DNA of 64,000 nucleotides. Source: Gyrodactylus bullatarudis. Its lineage: Eukaryota; Platyhelminthes; Monogenea; Gyrodactylidea; Gyrodactylidae. Within the stretch, counting starts at the first letter, position 1. Each line of letters opens with the position of its first letter. The stretch is from NCBI GenBank assembly GCA_012064415.1, contig SSNU01000039.1, forward strand, positions 446,119 through 510,118, written 5' to 3'. The position numbers and the translations under genes were made by a program. The notes below the pieces were generated by a model that did not search any database, had not been told where the DNA came from, and was given only the letters and a program-made list of their open reading frames with translations. Positions 46,055 to 59,074 of this stretch are shown here, piece by piece.

Positions 46055-49000
46055 ATGCAGATTTCTATAAAATATAATGGAAAGGTTATAAAAATATCAG
46101 ATTTAGATGAAAACGAAACTATACTTGATCTTAAGAATAAAATAGCTAGAGAAACTAGCATTTTGCCTGATAATCAAAAGATTCTTGGCTTCACTCCACT
46201 CAATAATGCCAAAATTGAAGATGAAACCAAGCTGAGCGACTTTAAATGGACAGAAAATAAAAAGCTTATGCTAATCGGATCCACAGAACTTCAAATTAAA
46301 AATGTCAATGAAAATCTCAAGGTTGATAATTCTGTAGCTAGTCACGAAAGTGAAAGTGAAGATGAAATTCCTTATGAGAAAATGTAATAACTCTTCAATA
46401 ATTCCTAACAATTTTAGGCCTGTATACTTAGATAAAGTTCAGTCAAGAATAGATACATACAAGATTGAAACTCTTAATCCGCCGAGAAAAGGGAAAAAAC
46501 TTTTGGTCTTGGATATTGACTATACAATATTTGGTGAGTTTTTGATTTAATTCCTCAATCTTTTTCGCGAGTAGTGATTACCATCATTGACTAAAAGAAA
46601 TTAAGTTACTTTTTATTAGAAATTAATGATGCAATATGTATTTATGATGACTTCATAAACGACCTGTTAAGATTTTATTATCAAAATTACCAATTAAGCT
46701 ATAAGATATTCATGTCTTAATGTGGGGTGAATAAAATAAAAAATCAAAAGAGACCCAAATTACCTCAGAAACTAAACAGTTATGGAATTAGTAGATCAAA
46801 AGTTTTGAATAAACAAAAGAATTTTTTGATTCAAGATCACATTTCCAGTGCCCAGAATGCTCTCTTATTGGCTCGTCCGCACCTGTTTGATTTTCTAAGT
46901 AGGTCATATGAAAAATATGACATTGCATTTTGGTCTGCCACCAGTATGACCTGGATCCTAGCCAAGTTGACCGAGCTGGGTATCATTGGGAAGACTGATG
47001 TTCAAAAGGTGAAACGACTCCTCAATGAAAACCAGATTGAAGCAACTTTTCAGCCTGCCAACAAGGTCACTGGGTCAGACATTGATGTCCCTTTCAAAGT
47101 CCTCTGTCTAGTTGATTCGGGTGGAATGATTAGTGTACATCTTGATGATTTGGGAGTGAAAGAGGTCAAGCCATTGGCTGTCATTTGGAATAAATACCCG
47201 GAATATGGTCCTCATAATACCATCATGTTTGATGATTGCAGTAGAAACTTTATCATGAACCCTAAGAATGGTCTCAAAGTTAGTATTTTTTATTTAAATT
47301 TTGAAAACCATCATATAAGCCCTCAGCTGGTCCTATTTATACAATGCATTGATAACTTTCTTTATATGGTTAAAATAATCTAAACATTGTTCATTGATCA
47401 CTAGGGGGTAGATTTAAAAAATTATATTTTGACAATTCTATAATGCTTGGCCTTTCAAGGTGTACAATGGGGAGAACTATTTCAAGTTCCGTTTGTTCTA
47501 TATTTACATGATAAAGCCAAAGTTTTAATTTTTTAGCGTTCAACACCAAAAAATGTTGTCACTACTTTCAAGTATTTTTTCATTTCTAAATCGTTTTTGG
47601 TTCCTGTTTAGTTTTCCCTTTTCATCGCTTACCAATGATTTCAATATTAAGATTCAAGATGAAGCTGCCAAGGCTTTTGATTGAAAATTTGTTAATTCTT
47701 TGCTCCAATAGAGTCTATCCAATAGTTTATAAATATGCTCATTACAAATCTACAGTTGTTTTAATACAACTATTTTCGCTTCAAAACCTACCTCTATTAT
47801 AATTACTTTTCTCAAAGAAAAACTGTACTCAGGTCGAATGAATTGCTTCTTATTAACCATTAGACTAGAGCTTAAAGAGACAAAGGAAATTTTCTTTATT
47901 ATTCGAATTTCATTGGATAATTTCTCTTTAAACCAAACCAAAGAGTGCTGAATTTTTATCATTGGTATCGGTTGAACGTTTCTATTGTATGAATATTAGG
48001 GTAATACAAAATTTTGTTTTCTCCGAACAATGTTCTATACCTTAATCAAAAATTATCAAAATTTACCCAATATCTTAGGACTTTCATTGTATTTAGTAAC
48101 GTCTTATTTTCGTCTGTAAAAGGTATAGTCTCTGAATAAGCATCAAATTGTTGTCAATGTTTCAAATTTTAATTCTCTATTGAGGTGTTCAAGCCATAAT
48201 TTTGTGTGCAATCTTATGCAGGTTAATTTTAGGAAAAATTACCTTCCTGAGACGAAAAATCTTTTCGGATAATTTCGTCAGAAAACCACTTCTAATTTAT
48301 TTTTGTCACGATGCTACTTGTAGGTATGATGGTTATAAGAATGAATTAAAAATGGGTGTGCTTTAAGTTCAAATTTAAGTCCGTCCAAATTTTGAAATTA
48401 GCTTTCATAAAACTTCCGACTTCTAGATTGAAGTGATAGCGTCAAAGTCTTTTATATTAAAAAAGATACGAGGCTTTTATTTGATCCATAAGACTAATTT
48501 CATTACACTTTATTGAAAAGGATTACGGGAAAAATAATATCGGTTCTAATATGAAAAAACTTTTCATCTTGTTTATTTTAATACAAAATCTATTTCTATT
48601 CTACAAAATTTCATTTGATTATTAATCTTGATCTTTTTCGTAAAACTTGAAGTACTTTAAATTATTATTTTTAGAGGACATAAATTGCCTGATTTTCTCA
48701 AAAATTTTTATATTTTAAAAACAGAAATAAATTTGAAATAAAAATCTAATAAGAAGATATCAAAGTGTTTTTATCTAAGGTAAATAAGATTATTGTAAAG
48801 TTTAAGGCTCTAATTCAAATCCGGAAAAGCTTTTAGAGAAATTAAACAAAAATAAAAATTTATCGAACGGTAACACAAGAAAAAACTTCTTTCTAGTGTA
48901 ATTAGAATCGATGGATACAAAATTTCATGCCGATATATAACACGAACCATCAAGAATTGTGGTCGCCCTAGAAAAACCTCCATCCTGTATAACTACATAT

Positions 49001-52000
49001 ACATTGGTGCGTAACCAAAAATTTGTCTTGAGAAATTCTAAACTCATTATTATGAGCCGATGAACAGCTTGGGCTGTAGTTAAACCAACCTTGCGTTATA
49101 ACTATAAGATAAAAGAATTCTGCATTTGGACACTTTTCACTCTGAGGCTCATTGATGTTCTGGGGATGCTTCTCTATGCCATGACACTTTCAGTTACTGA
49201 AATAATTTATTCTGAAAAATACCAACAAATTTCAGAGAAAAACACAAAATAGTGGCTGAGAAAAATAAAAGAAAGGAGAACTCGGGCAGATAACCGTTGG
49301 ATAATGATAACTATTATTTATTCCCCAAGATCAGTCTTTTTCTAGTGAAATAGTTGTTTCTCAAAAAAATATTTAATTCCCTACAAGGAAGAAAGATGTA
49401 AAAGAGAAATTCAGCTTTTTTCTTTCCGAGTAATTTTTCCTTGAGAATGAAAAATTTCCCAAAAGATCTTGTTCCCTCTATCTTGGCGTTAGGAAAAAAA
49501 TTTTGTCATTTTTTCTCACAAGTCATGCGATTGAGATTACTCCTTTTAGTCATGCAATCTCCAATTTGCAAGAGAAATTGGCCCCTTCAACATTCTAAAA
49601 TTTTCCATCTCCAATTGCAATTTACAAGATAACAAACTTGAGATTCCCATCTGACTGAATTGTAATTAACCAAAACTAACTAATTAATAATTATTTTCTC
49701 TCTACATACATGCAAATACCATAAGGATTAAAATTGAGGATAATTTTAATTTCCCCGTTGGGATTCATCATTTGAATGCAGGACAGAAAGATTCCCAGGA
49801 ATAATATTAATTATAATCTCTCTGAAGTTGCATTTGCAGAAATATCCTAGTTTCAGATCAAGATTAGCAGTTCTTTTTCCGTGAAATTTCCACATACAAT
49901 TTTGATACTATGATGTGTGAGCTCTAAAATAACTGAAAATTCGTTTGCAATTCTATGCATAGTCGTGCATTACCCAATTTCCCTAAATTTTCTTGTAGGC
50001 GTAGTGGAATAACAAAAATTAACAGAAATGATCCCAACATAATTATAGTACTATTTTCATTGAAAAAAACACTTGAAGCAAAAAGGATATTCGAAAATTT
50101 AATGAAAACGTAGTAAAAATTCATCGAAAAAAAATCGGCGGGATTTTTAAAAATGTCTGACCTTTAAACTTGAATATTATCACAGACAAGCATTTTGATA
50201 CTTGATCTTACTTTCGGTTGACCATCTGCTAAAGATATCAGATTTCATCATGGAACAGAAAAAATTTACGATTTTTCGTTTATTTTTCAGGCTTGAAATA
50301 GAGTATATGGTATATGTAGATATATGGTTTATATTCAGGTATTTTCAAGGAAAATCTAAAAAGTATAGCATCTTGAGTGCTTTAATTCAAGAGATAAAGA
50401 GGGATTCTTAGTTTTATGATTTTTTTCGTAGAATTTAATTGGATTTATGGCCTATTGCTATAGAGCATATTTTTTTAAAATCAAGCTCACGTAATTTTAT
50501 CTTCAATGAGATATTTTACTTCTATAGGACTAAAATTTACCATTGTACAACAGAGGATGTACTGTAGAATCCTTTTAATACATTAACCCTCATCCGATAA
50601 TTGGGATCCAATGGACCCTAATCCTATTTCTTTTTTCACTAATTCTCGAATTTTCTAATCTTCAAGAAAGGTTTATTTATTAAAATAAAACAAGACAAAA
50701 TATTATTCTGTGTAATAATCCTGTTTTTAATGATCATTCTAAAGTTTTATACGAATTATTTGTACAATAAATTCACGCTATTCTTCTTTCATCCGTTTAA
50801 GGGTTAAATAAATGTTATCAGCAGTTTGAAATGGCTCCACAGCAATAGTTTTGGAAAAATGAAATTTAATACGTACGATATTTTCATAAAATTAAACTTT
50901 CTAATCAAATGTAAATTGAGTTTTTAGACCACAACTCATGCAACCTCTCAACCATTTTCTATTAGCTGAATGGGAATAACATTCATGGTCAAAAACCAAT
51001 AATTTTATGCTTGAGAACTATCAAATAGTCAAAATTATCCAAAGATTTAAAAACTATAGTACTTTTAATCATGTGATATAATCAGACATTATGTGAGTCT
51101 TCCTCTCGTTCCGCTTTCAACCATTACTCTAATTTTGATTGATGCTTTTCTTTTTCTATTATTAAATCTTGTTGTTTAATTAAATTTAACATTGTAGTTA
51201 ACTAATTCATCTTGTGTAAACTTACTCAGACAACTATGGATGCAGAGAAATTTAACCTTCTAATTAAACTGATTGACATGAAGTTTGGGAATCTATGATT
51301 TTTTCAAAAATCTCAATACTTTCATCAGGAATTCGAACTTGTTAAAGAATTTTTTGGAATCCTAAATATGTTGCCTACTTTCACCATTTGAAAAAAATTA
51401 TTTTATGAAAAATATGGGCATTTTTCAAATTTTTGATTTTGGCGCAAAAATTCCAATTTTTAAGGATCAAGATTAGGTAAGAAATCAATTGAGATACATT
51501 TGTTTTTATGCATTGTTTGGGAGCTGAATTTCAATTTTTTGATCATTTTTACTACTTGAAAATCAATCAATGAAATTTCGATAATTCATAATCTTTCGAA
51601 AATGTTGGAAATTTGACGATGATATTCAGCTTTCTTGTCTCATCATCATGATCCTGAAAGTATTCTTTTGACCACACTCTCACATTACTAATCAGTAGGA
51701 CGATCAAGATGCCTTTTTTGTCTTTTTTGAGAGTGAGTCTAAAATACTCTGAAAAATTCAGTCCTTTTTTTTCTAAACTTCTTAATAAGAGATATAAGTT
51801 TGCCTATTTGGAGGATTTTTAAAAGGATTTCTTTTTCATTTTTTTCAAGGATTGTGCAAATTTTCTATCATTGTTTATCTTGATGTTAGTTAAATTTTCA
51901 TTGTCCGAATCTAATTTTAAGGGGGACTCGGTAAACAGCCAATAGAAATGGCTTATCCAACTCAACATCTCATTCTCATTCTGTTCACTTGAAGAGTTGA

Positions 52001-54261
52001 TTAATTAGTGAGAGACATTCGATTTTATGAATTTACCTTTTTTGCTTTACTATGTTTGTAAAGCTACTTTTTGGATTAGCAATGAGATCTACTTCAAGTC
52101 CTCTATTAGCAAATATCTTCTTGAGATGCTTCTTGTGAGAAACATTCGATTTTATGAATTTACCTTTTTTCATTAAAAAGTATGCCTTTTTCTGGTCGCC
52201 CTACTAATCAGTGACTAGTAATCAGGGTAAATCATGTATTTTATTGATCTAAGGTTTTATCGTATGAATGGGTACATTATGTCCAGTACTCTAGTTTCAA
52301 CAAGACAAAAATATAGTTTCATTAAATATTCCAAAATACCATATAACTAAACCATTATTGAAGAAGTGGTGAATTAAATTTTGTTTAAAAATTGCCATAT
52401 CTCAGAATAGAAATGCTTTTTTCTGACCACCTTATAATAATAACTTTTTTGAGATCAGTACGCTTCAAACAACCAGTTAAGTCATATTTCTATATTTTGT
52501 TACAGTGAGTTCAAGATATAAACTCCTGTCTTCTAGTAGTTGTGTAAGGGGTTTTCAACGAATTCCTATACCAATTCTCCTTTTAGAGTACAAAATTATG
52601 AATTCCATTTTTTACTTGATATAATTTTCTGAATATCCTAATATTTTATTTCCTTACTCAACGATGTTTTGCAGTTTTTTTTGTAGAGAATTTGAAAATC
52701 TGTACATCGCATCTACCTTTCTAGCTAGAGATGAAAACATGAATGACTTCATTTTGTTCGGAAATATTTTTTGAACAAAAGAGTGGAAAGAAATTTTCCC
52801 ATAGACTTTTCAGTTTATGAGTTATTTGAAGTCAAACTTTCTCCTTCATGTTTTCCCCTGTATAAAAAGGCAAAATTGTCGTGCAAAATCATCATGGATC
52901 AGAAATTTTTCAGTAATTAAGGTGACTGTGCTTGCCGCTCTGATGAGTTCATCATTTGAAAAAGAAACATAAAAATTAAGAGAGTACACCCAGTTGAAAA
53001 GGAAGTGGGAATTTACTTTGCGAATCCCCCCATCACCTTGTAAAATTTGAATGTTGATTCCTTGATCCATTCTTTTGCTTGAAAATCAGTTAAATTTTGA
53101 TGATTCAACATATCCCTGGAAAATGAGGAGCTTATCAGAAATCTCTCATGGTGATAAACAGTTTTCTTGTCTCATCGTGATCTATGTCAACTCTTTTGCA
53201 TCCAGAGAGCAATTTTATTCTTTTGCAGCATATGGCATAAAAATAGCATGTTTATTCTCCTCTGATAAACTATCGATTAGCTGACAGTAGTAGTAACAGT
53301 AGGCCAAATTCAAATGTTGCACAAAAATATTTCTTTTCCAACCTTCAAGATTACCTAAAGGTCATAAATTTACACTCTGTTAGATAAGATACGCTGCACT
53401 TGAAATAGGTGTGTAGGCATTTTTGCTGTGTTTACCAAATTCATCTATGCAAGGTCTTCTTGTCTCATCGTAATCCCTTTTCACGTTTGTTACTCGTTAT
53501 CGTGTTAATTCTTCTGGTTAAGCAAGATGAATATTGTATTAATCACTTAATCAAGATTCATTTTATGTCACGAAATGCAAGGAAAAAGAGTTTATTCATT
53601 GAAAAATATGCACATAACACCAACTATTGGAATTTCCTCTATCTACAAGAGATTTTCAATTCTTTCCATATCTCAAGGAATAAAACTATCTTTTAATTTT
53701 AAAAAGGACTATCTCTACAGATACATCGTAATCTTTAACTTTTAAAAGTAAATCCACTAAAAAAGTAGTATTGTCAGGCAGAAAGAGAACTGTGTTGAAG
53801 ACTGCTTCCTAATGAACTACTTGATTCGAAATGACGATTATACAAAATCTTTGTGATTTTTCATTATGGCTATCACATATTTCCATAGAACATTTCTTAT
53901 TGCTCTAAATCTTCTTTTTACCCTATCCACTTGAAAAAGTAACAAGTGTATGCAGAAAAATAAATAAATAAACATTTTATGTCTTTAAGGATATTTTTAT
54001 TGCTGTAAAACTTCAGTAAATTTTTATAAAACGGTTAATTTTTATCCACAGATTAAATCCTATCGTAATGCCCATGAGAATTGTCATTCCGACAACGAAC
54101 TGAGTGAGCTCACCAAATACCTGGACATGATCTTTGATGAGAGTGATTTCACCAAACTTCGCCATTCCAAATGGAAAAGATTTATTGAAAAGCATAGCCA
54201 TAAGAGGTCAAAGACATCAGAAGGATCACTCAAGGTTAAAATTAAAAGAACCAAAGATTAA
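46055..54261 (+). CDS. UBLCP1: UBLCP1, ubiquitin-like-domain proteasome phosphatase (365 aa)
   Basis: Exons 46055-46383, 46418-46533, 46836-47278 and 54052-54261 give 365 aa (human 318). Residues 1-75 are a ubiquitin-like domain. An acidic linker, [20 protein letters not shown] and the HAD/FCP catalytic motif LDIDYT (DxDxT) follow. [16 protein letters not shown] and MFDDCSRNF with MNPKNGLK complete the phosphatase. The last exon matches the C-terminal helices. UBLCP1 dephosphorylates the nuclear 26S proteasome. Introns are 34 nt (46384-46417), 302 nt and 6773 nt, an extreme spread. About 40 extra residues sit between ELGIIG and KVLCLVDS relative to human. Confidence 0.93.
50584..50810. repeat. 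TTAA-flanked MITE (piggyBac-like), copy 2
   Basis: TTAACCCTCATCCG at the left and CATCCGTTTAAGGGTTAA at the right are inverted, with TTAA at both ends. An inner GGGATCCAATGGACCC resembles piggyBac-type non-autonomous elements. Confidence 0.5.
51285..51690. repeat. Family G MITE, copy 3
   Basis: GGAATTCGAACTTGTTAAAG, TGTTGCCTACTTTCACCATT and TATGAAAAATATGGGCATTT match the family G left arm. The right half resembles the family A/D core (ACTTGAAAATCAATCAATGA). Confidence 0.55.
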
Positions 54262-54459
54262 CTCTGTTCAAAGCTTTTTCTACACAATAAATTCATTAAA
54301 CTCTATTCTCAGAAAAACTACATATTTGATATACATTTCATATATGAGTCAACTATCTCATATAAAAAATTTTAGTGGAAATTTCAAAGGGCGGGAATAG
54401 ATGATTAAATGAGGAGAAATAATTAAATAATAATGGCTTTTATTATTAATACAAAATAT

Positions 54460-55495
54460 TCAAAGAACAAACGATCTTCTCGAATTATCCATATCCTTTC
54501 TCTTTCTACACCACTCAAAGTCGCCGAATTTGGTGTCAAAAGTACCCTGTTGTATATTCAACAACTTCATAGTGAAACGTGGTCCAATCTCATTGGTGAT
54601 AACTCTTTCGCCAAGATGATCATTTTCATCGTTCCCACCCCGATGTTGGTAGCGATAGTGTCTGAAAAATATGTAGTCTCTCTGATTGTGAAAGACCACA
54701 GTGCGATTGTGGCCTTTTGGCTTTTCCACCCGGGAATCGGGAGGGAAGAGAGCTCCAATACTTCTTTCTACACGAAGACCTAAATAATATTTACATTAAA
54801 ATAAACATCAATAAGCAATAATAGTTGGCAACTTACCAACTCTCGTCATAAATCGCAGAGTCAAAAGTTGAGGTATTACGTCATACTCGAATTTGGCATC
54901 TTTACCTTTACTCTTGCGAAATTCCCTAGAGCGCATCACATTGGTGATTTTGAAGGTAAAGGTTGGACCAGCTGGCAAATGGGTGATAACAGCATTGTTT
55001 ATTTTCTTTTTATCTTCTCCAAAAATTATAATTGCACTATATCCTTCATCATGGGCTCTTGGGATAAGTTTCTTGATAGAAGCGTGCCATCTTGCTAAAA
55101 AAGTTGTATTTGGCACAACCTGGTAACATGTTTGAAAAATTAGAACTAACTAATGAGAATTCCTTACAAAAAGACACTGTTTTTGGGCAGCACCGATCAG
55201 AATGAGTAACTAAAATTTTTGGTATTATGTTGTTCTGATATATTTCTGTGAATTCGTCATTATCATGCTCAGCTATGAGATCTTGGTCAGATTTGTTCGT
55301 AAAAGTTTCATCCTTATGTCTCAATGTTTCAAGAGTATGAGGTATACCCTTGGGTAAACCACTCTTATTACGTTCCTTCCTTTTCTTTGATTTGTCCTTG
55401 GACTTTTTAATGCGATCTTTTTCTCTAACAACATGTTGTTGGTGCTTATTTAATCCTCCAATCTCAACCATGTTAATAAATTTTTGTATTTTCAA
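54460..55495 (-). CDS. RPF1: RPF1, Brix-domain ribosome production factor (315 aa)
   Basis: Exons 55495-55151, 55119-54837 and 54779-54460 join to 315 aa (human 349). The Lys-rich N-terminus leads to PKILVTHSDR and the Brix domain: FCKEFSLVVPN, ITHLPAGPT, TRVGLRVERSIGALFP, VVFHNQRDYIFFRHYRY, EIGPRFTMKL and the end GTFDTKFGDFEW. RPF1 acts with other Brix proteins in 60S pre-ribosome assembly in the nucleolus. Intron 1 is only 31 nt (55150-55120, GTTAGT...ACCAG) and intron 2 is 57 nt. The 31-nt removal restores the family alignment across the junction. A second ATG at 55471 is the alternative start. It is divergent from vezatin, with 109 bp between starts. Confidence 0.93.
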
Positions 55496-55604
55496 CTTAA
55501 CTGAAGAATTTTTTTCATATTTTACTTAGCAATCTTTGTTTTTATTAAATACTAATTTGTATTATTTTGCAAATTGCTTTTTTAGTAGAAGAGAGCATCG
55601 TTTC

Positions 55605-58265
55605 ATGGACGATGATGCTGTCATACTGCCAGTAATAAAAATTGAATTAATCTCTAGTCAAACCCTCTCTATCAACACACTATAAATAGTGATCTAGGCC
55701 ATCTACTTGAAGATAATTTACAAGAGAAAGATGTTGACGATTTAGTAAAATCAGACCAACTCACTTTAGACCCTCTAAAAGACCCTATTGTAATTCTGAT
55801 TGGTTATATTTTATTATAGAAAAAAATTTACTTGTTAAGGTTACTCGATTCGGTCATGAGTCTTAATTACATTTTGGAAGAAGATGAGTTCCTTTTGAAA
55901 TTTGAACGAGAGACTTTATTCAAGTCCTGCACGAATAAAAAGGGATTGATTTTCCTCGCAATATTCCCGTTAATGGCTATGAGAAATATTAGATATTTCC
56001 CTCTATTCATCACACCGATAATTAGCTATTATTATTTCTCTAATTATGCCTTTTTTAAATTCTCTACCTCGTCAAATGCTATTTTCAAGATGATTCTCCA
56101 GATTAAGGAGCGCTTGCAGTCATGTATCTATTTTCTAAACAAAATTGCCATTTTCAATAAACGCAAAATTTTCCTCTCCAAGAAAGAAATTCAGATAGGT
56201 TTCGCCCAGGAGATTTTCGACGATCTTGCCTCTTTGATATGCACACACATGAAAGATCTTTTGGTCAAGGTCAAATACATGAGGAATTGTAAGAATTATA
56301 AATTATAATCTTTATTAAGTTGTTATTAAATGCAAATTACTCAGAACCAAATGTGGCAAAACCCTGACTGATATTGATCCTTCAGAGTTACTTCCCCAGT
56401 CTGATAACATTAAAGATTTGAAAGAAATTCTCAGCCTCCTGGACTATGTTTACTCTGAATATGTTCGTTATACAATGTTGATTGTGTTAAATTTTGAATA
56501 CTTTAAAATTTCCAATAGTTATTCATCCTTGAACATTTCAAAAGACTTGAATTATTTCCTTGGAATTAGGGGTAAAAGTGACAACATCATCTTCAAGATT
56601 GAATCCCTTAAGAATGCTTCGAAATATAACAATGAATCAAAAGTTGACCAAATCGATAAAAATACGGAGAGATGCACTGAAGAGAAATTGTTGTCGGAGA
56701 CCCTGAATAATCTTGTTATTGCAAATGATTTGTAAGTTATTTAAATTTTATCATAAATCTGTTTCATTGGAAAATTGTTTCAAAATCTTTAATAAACGGT
56801 TATTAAATTATAGCTACATTAGTGTCGGGAGACTTTGCCGATTTCTCTGTCTTGCCCACCTTTTGTGGGCCATCATTTGAAATGGTACTATCTGTTGTAT
56901 TTAGAGTAGCTATTGAGGCAACATTTAAATTGTTGAGGGACTTGGTCTTCCTCTGTCTCATGTGTAAGTCATAAATTGGATAGGCATTTTGATAATAGTC
57001 GCATAACAAATGCATTTTGTGTTTTATATAAAACGGTATGAGACAATACTTTCTAGTATACACTTGCCAAAGGGATTTTACCTGCCTTATTTTCTTGTTA
57101 ATTTCCAACATTTCTGTCTCATGGTAGTCATAACTCTTTCCATTATTGTTTATGTAATAATAAAAGTAATCATCCAACTGATCTAGGACTCCGGTTATCT
57201 TGAGATTCATTAGACGGTTCCAATCGTCTAAATCATCGAACAGCATTTTTTTTCATCAGTTTGCTCTTTTCATCATGTCATTAGCTATATAGATCAAGAC
57301 TCAAATTGCTAGTTTTCAATTGCGTACTTTTTTCTTTAATCGATTGCATTTATCTTGTAATATTTCTAGGTCAGACAGAGAAAATAAAATATTTCCTTTT
57401 TTTCATGTTATAGAACATTCAGGGAATTCAATTCGGTCAAGGAGAAAGGTCTCCCCATAAACAGGGATACTCTTCTACATATTAAAACTTTTATCCAGTC
57501 TTCAGAGCAGCTGATAAACTCCCTGTTGGATGAAAATCAGAATTCCATCTTGGAAAAGGATGCCTCACTAGATCCTATGAAAGGATTCATCGACTTTCAA
57601 CTGAGTAACCCTGATGAAAAAGAAACTTCAAAAAGGGTGCATAGACTAGATGAACCCGAAAAGGTTGAGGATGATCTTCTTATCGCGCTACCCAATGAAA
57701 TTAATGATGAAAAGCAAGAAATCGACATGTTCAACGAGTTGGATGAAAATAGACAATTTCAACATGGACAACGATACATGATGGCCGAGTTGAAATCAAG
57801 CATAGCCGGTCGGAAGGTACTTAGCCAACAAAGGGAAGACAAAGTTATCGAGAAGAAATCAAAGATAGATCCAAAATTTGCTGAGGATATTGTCAAATTT
57901 AAATGTGAAAACAAGGAGTTTGTAAGTTTCTATTTTGAGATATTTCTCTTTCTAAATTTTAGAATAAAACCGAAGGCAACAAAAACTTGAGTGACTTTTT
58001 CAAAATATCAGAAAATGAAAATGGCAGTAAACTCGATCTACGAGCTTTTAATCGAAACACCATTAGAAATAACATTAAAAATATAATGGAGAGAAAAGTA
58101 TCTCAGATAACTCATAAGGACAATAAGTCAAAGGGAGAAGAATCCATTACATCACCGCCAACTATTCATCTCAATCTAGGGGATCAAAATAAAGAGTTTA
58201 GAAATGAACTTTTCAATTCTCTCATGTTAAGGAAACAACACCTGACTGAGGAAACTTTTGAATGA
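55605..58265 (+). CDS. VEZT: Vezatin-like membrane protein (616 aa)
   Basis: Exons 55605-55631, 55658-55789, 55820-56288, 56320-56731, 57414-57921 and 57963-58265 join in phase to 616 aa (human vezatin 779). Introns are 26, 30, 31, 682 and 41 nt. The short N-terminal part is followed by a helix and a paired hydrophobic segment (about residues 95-131, GLIFLAIFPLMAM ... PLFITPIIS). A long helical region homologous to the vezatin/Inp2 myosin-binding domain comes next, then an acidic disordered part. The C-terminal FRNELFNSLMLRKQ with EETFE matches the vezatin C-terminus. Vezatin anchors myosin VIIa at adherens junctions and regulates dynein transport. Intron 4 hosts an antisense ORF. The identification rests on order and C-terminal motif, since overall similarity is moderate. 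Confidence 0.7.
56803..57246 (-). CDS. Unknown 147-aa protein nested antisense in vezatin intron 4
   Basis: A single-exon frame starts MLFDDLDDWNRLMN, continues with a Tyr-rich helix-like region (LDDYFYYYINN, VYTRKYCLIPFYIKHKM, DYYQNAYPIYDLHMRQRK) and ends in a Ser/Thr/Asn-rich tail. Codon use looks coding and the frame fills most of the 682-nt intron. I do not recognise a family, and no signal peptide or membrane segment is evident. It could be a real nested gene using its own promoter at about 57250-57400. Confidence 0.55.
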   Translation of the reverse strand: MLFDDLDDWNRLMNLKITGVLDQLDDYFYYYINNNGKSYDYHETEMLEINKKIRQVKSLWQVYTRKYCLIPFYIKHKMHLLCDYYQNAYPIYDLHMRQRKTKSLNNLNVASIATLNTTDSTISNDGPQKVGKTEKSAKSPDTNVAII

Positions 58266-58324
58266 GACATGTTAAAGAACAAGAGACTATTTTATTAAAT
58301 CTATACAAATAAATTTATTTCTAA

Positions 58325-58984
58325 TCAAATCAGTTCAGAGTTTAATGTTTTCAGCTTATTCAAATTGAGGGGATCTTTTATTCCAACACTAAAAGCAATT
58401 TTTATTATTAAATTTAAAAATAGATCCTGATGAATTCATACAACTTACGAAATTAGTCCACAATAAGTCAATGTGAAAATGCCCGCAAGAAATATGAGTC
58501 TTTTAGCCTGAACCAGTCTGCCATCATGAAGTTCGGATTCTGAAAAATTCAAAACTGGCCATTTAATTGTCGGCAAATTTAATCCTCGTTCTATACTGTA
58601 TTCCTTGTTAGCTAGAGACCATTCTTTTAGTGATTCGTTCCATTTATTAGACATTTGCTTCATGTAAATATCTCTATTCTCTTTTGTACAATCCTCTGGT
58701 ACTGAGTGATACTTTATCTTGAAACGATTTGGACTAAGAGTGAATTCTATTTCATTTTTAAGATCATATTCGTTTCTTAGAGCTTCTTTACTCAGAACGC
58801 TGTAGGCTTCATTTAGTTTTAAAAATTCAGATTGAGCTTCATCTGACTTGTTTACATCTGGATGAAGTTTTTTGGATAGCTCAATGTAGGCATTTTGTAT
58901 TTCTTTCTGTGTAGCAGTCTTTTTTAATCCCAAGACTTGATAATGGTTGACGAAACTAAAAAACCTGACAGTTAATCTTAGCAT
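58325..58984 (-). CDS. J-domain protein, DNAJC4-like (199 aa)
   Basis: Exons 58984-58449 and 58388-58325 join across a 60-nt intron to 199 aa. An Arg/Phe-rich N-terminus (possible mitochondrial presequence) is followed by a J domain at about residues 13-75 (HYQVLGLKKTATQKEIQNAY, KLHPDVN with the HPD motif, FLKLNEAYSVLS). A middle region and one membrane helix near residues 162-178 (RLIFLAGIFTLTYCGLI) follow. The architecture matches DNAJC4 or a related membrane J protein that stimulates Hsp70. Reading through the donor instead would stop at once, giving 179 aa. It is convergent with vezatin (59 bp apart) and divergent from the thiolase gene (90 bp). Confidence 0.85.
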
Positions 58985-59074
58985 CTTTTAAAACAAAAAA
59001 TAATCGGTTGGAAACATCATCCTTTGATATGTTGCAACGGAATTTAGAAAAAGTTTTCAAATTTATTTTTAATC

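Larger units (their letters stand above)
47279..54051. other. Third intron of UBLCP1, repeat-bearing
   Basis: This is 6.8 kb of AT-rich DNA with a TTAA element (50584-50810) and a family G copy (51285-51690). A direct repeat ACATTCGATTTTATGAATTT occurs at about 52016 and 52141. No nested gene was recognised. Confidence 0.6.
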
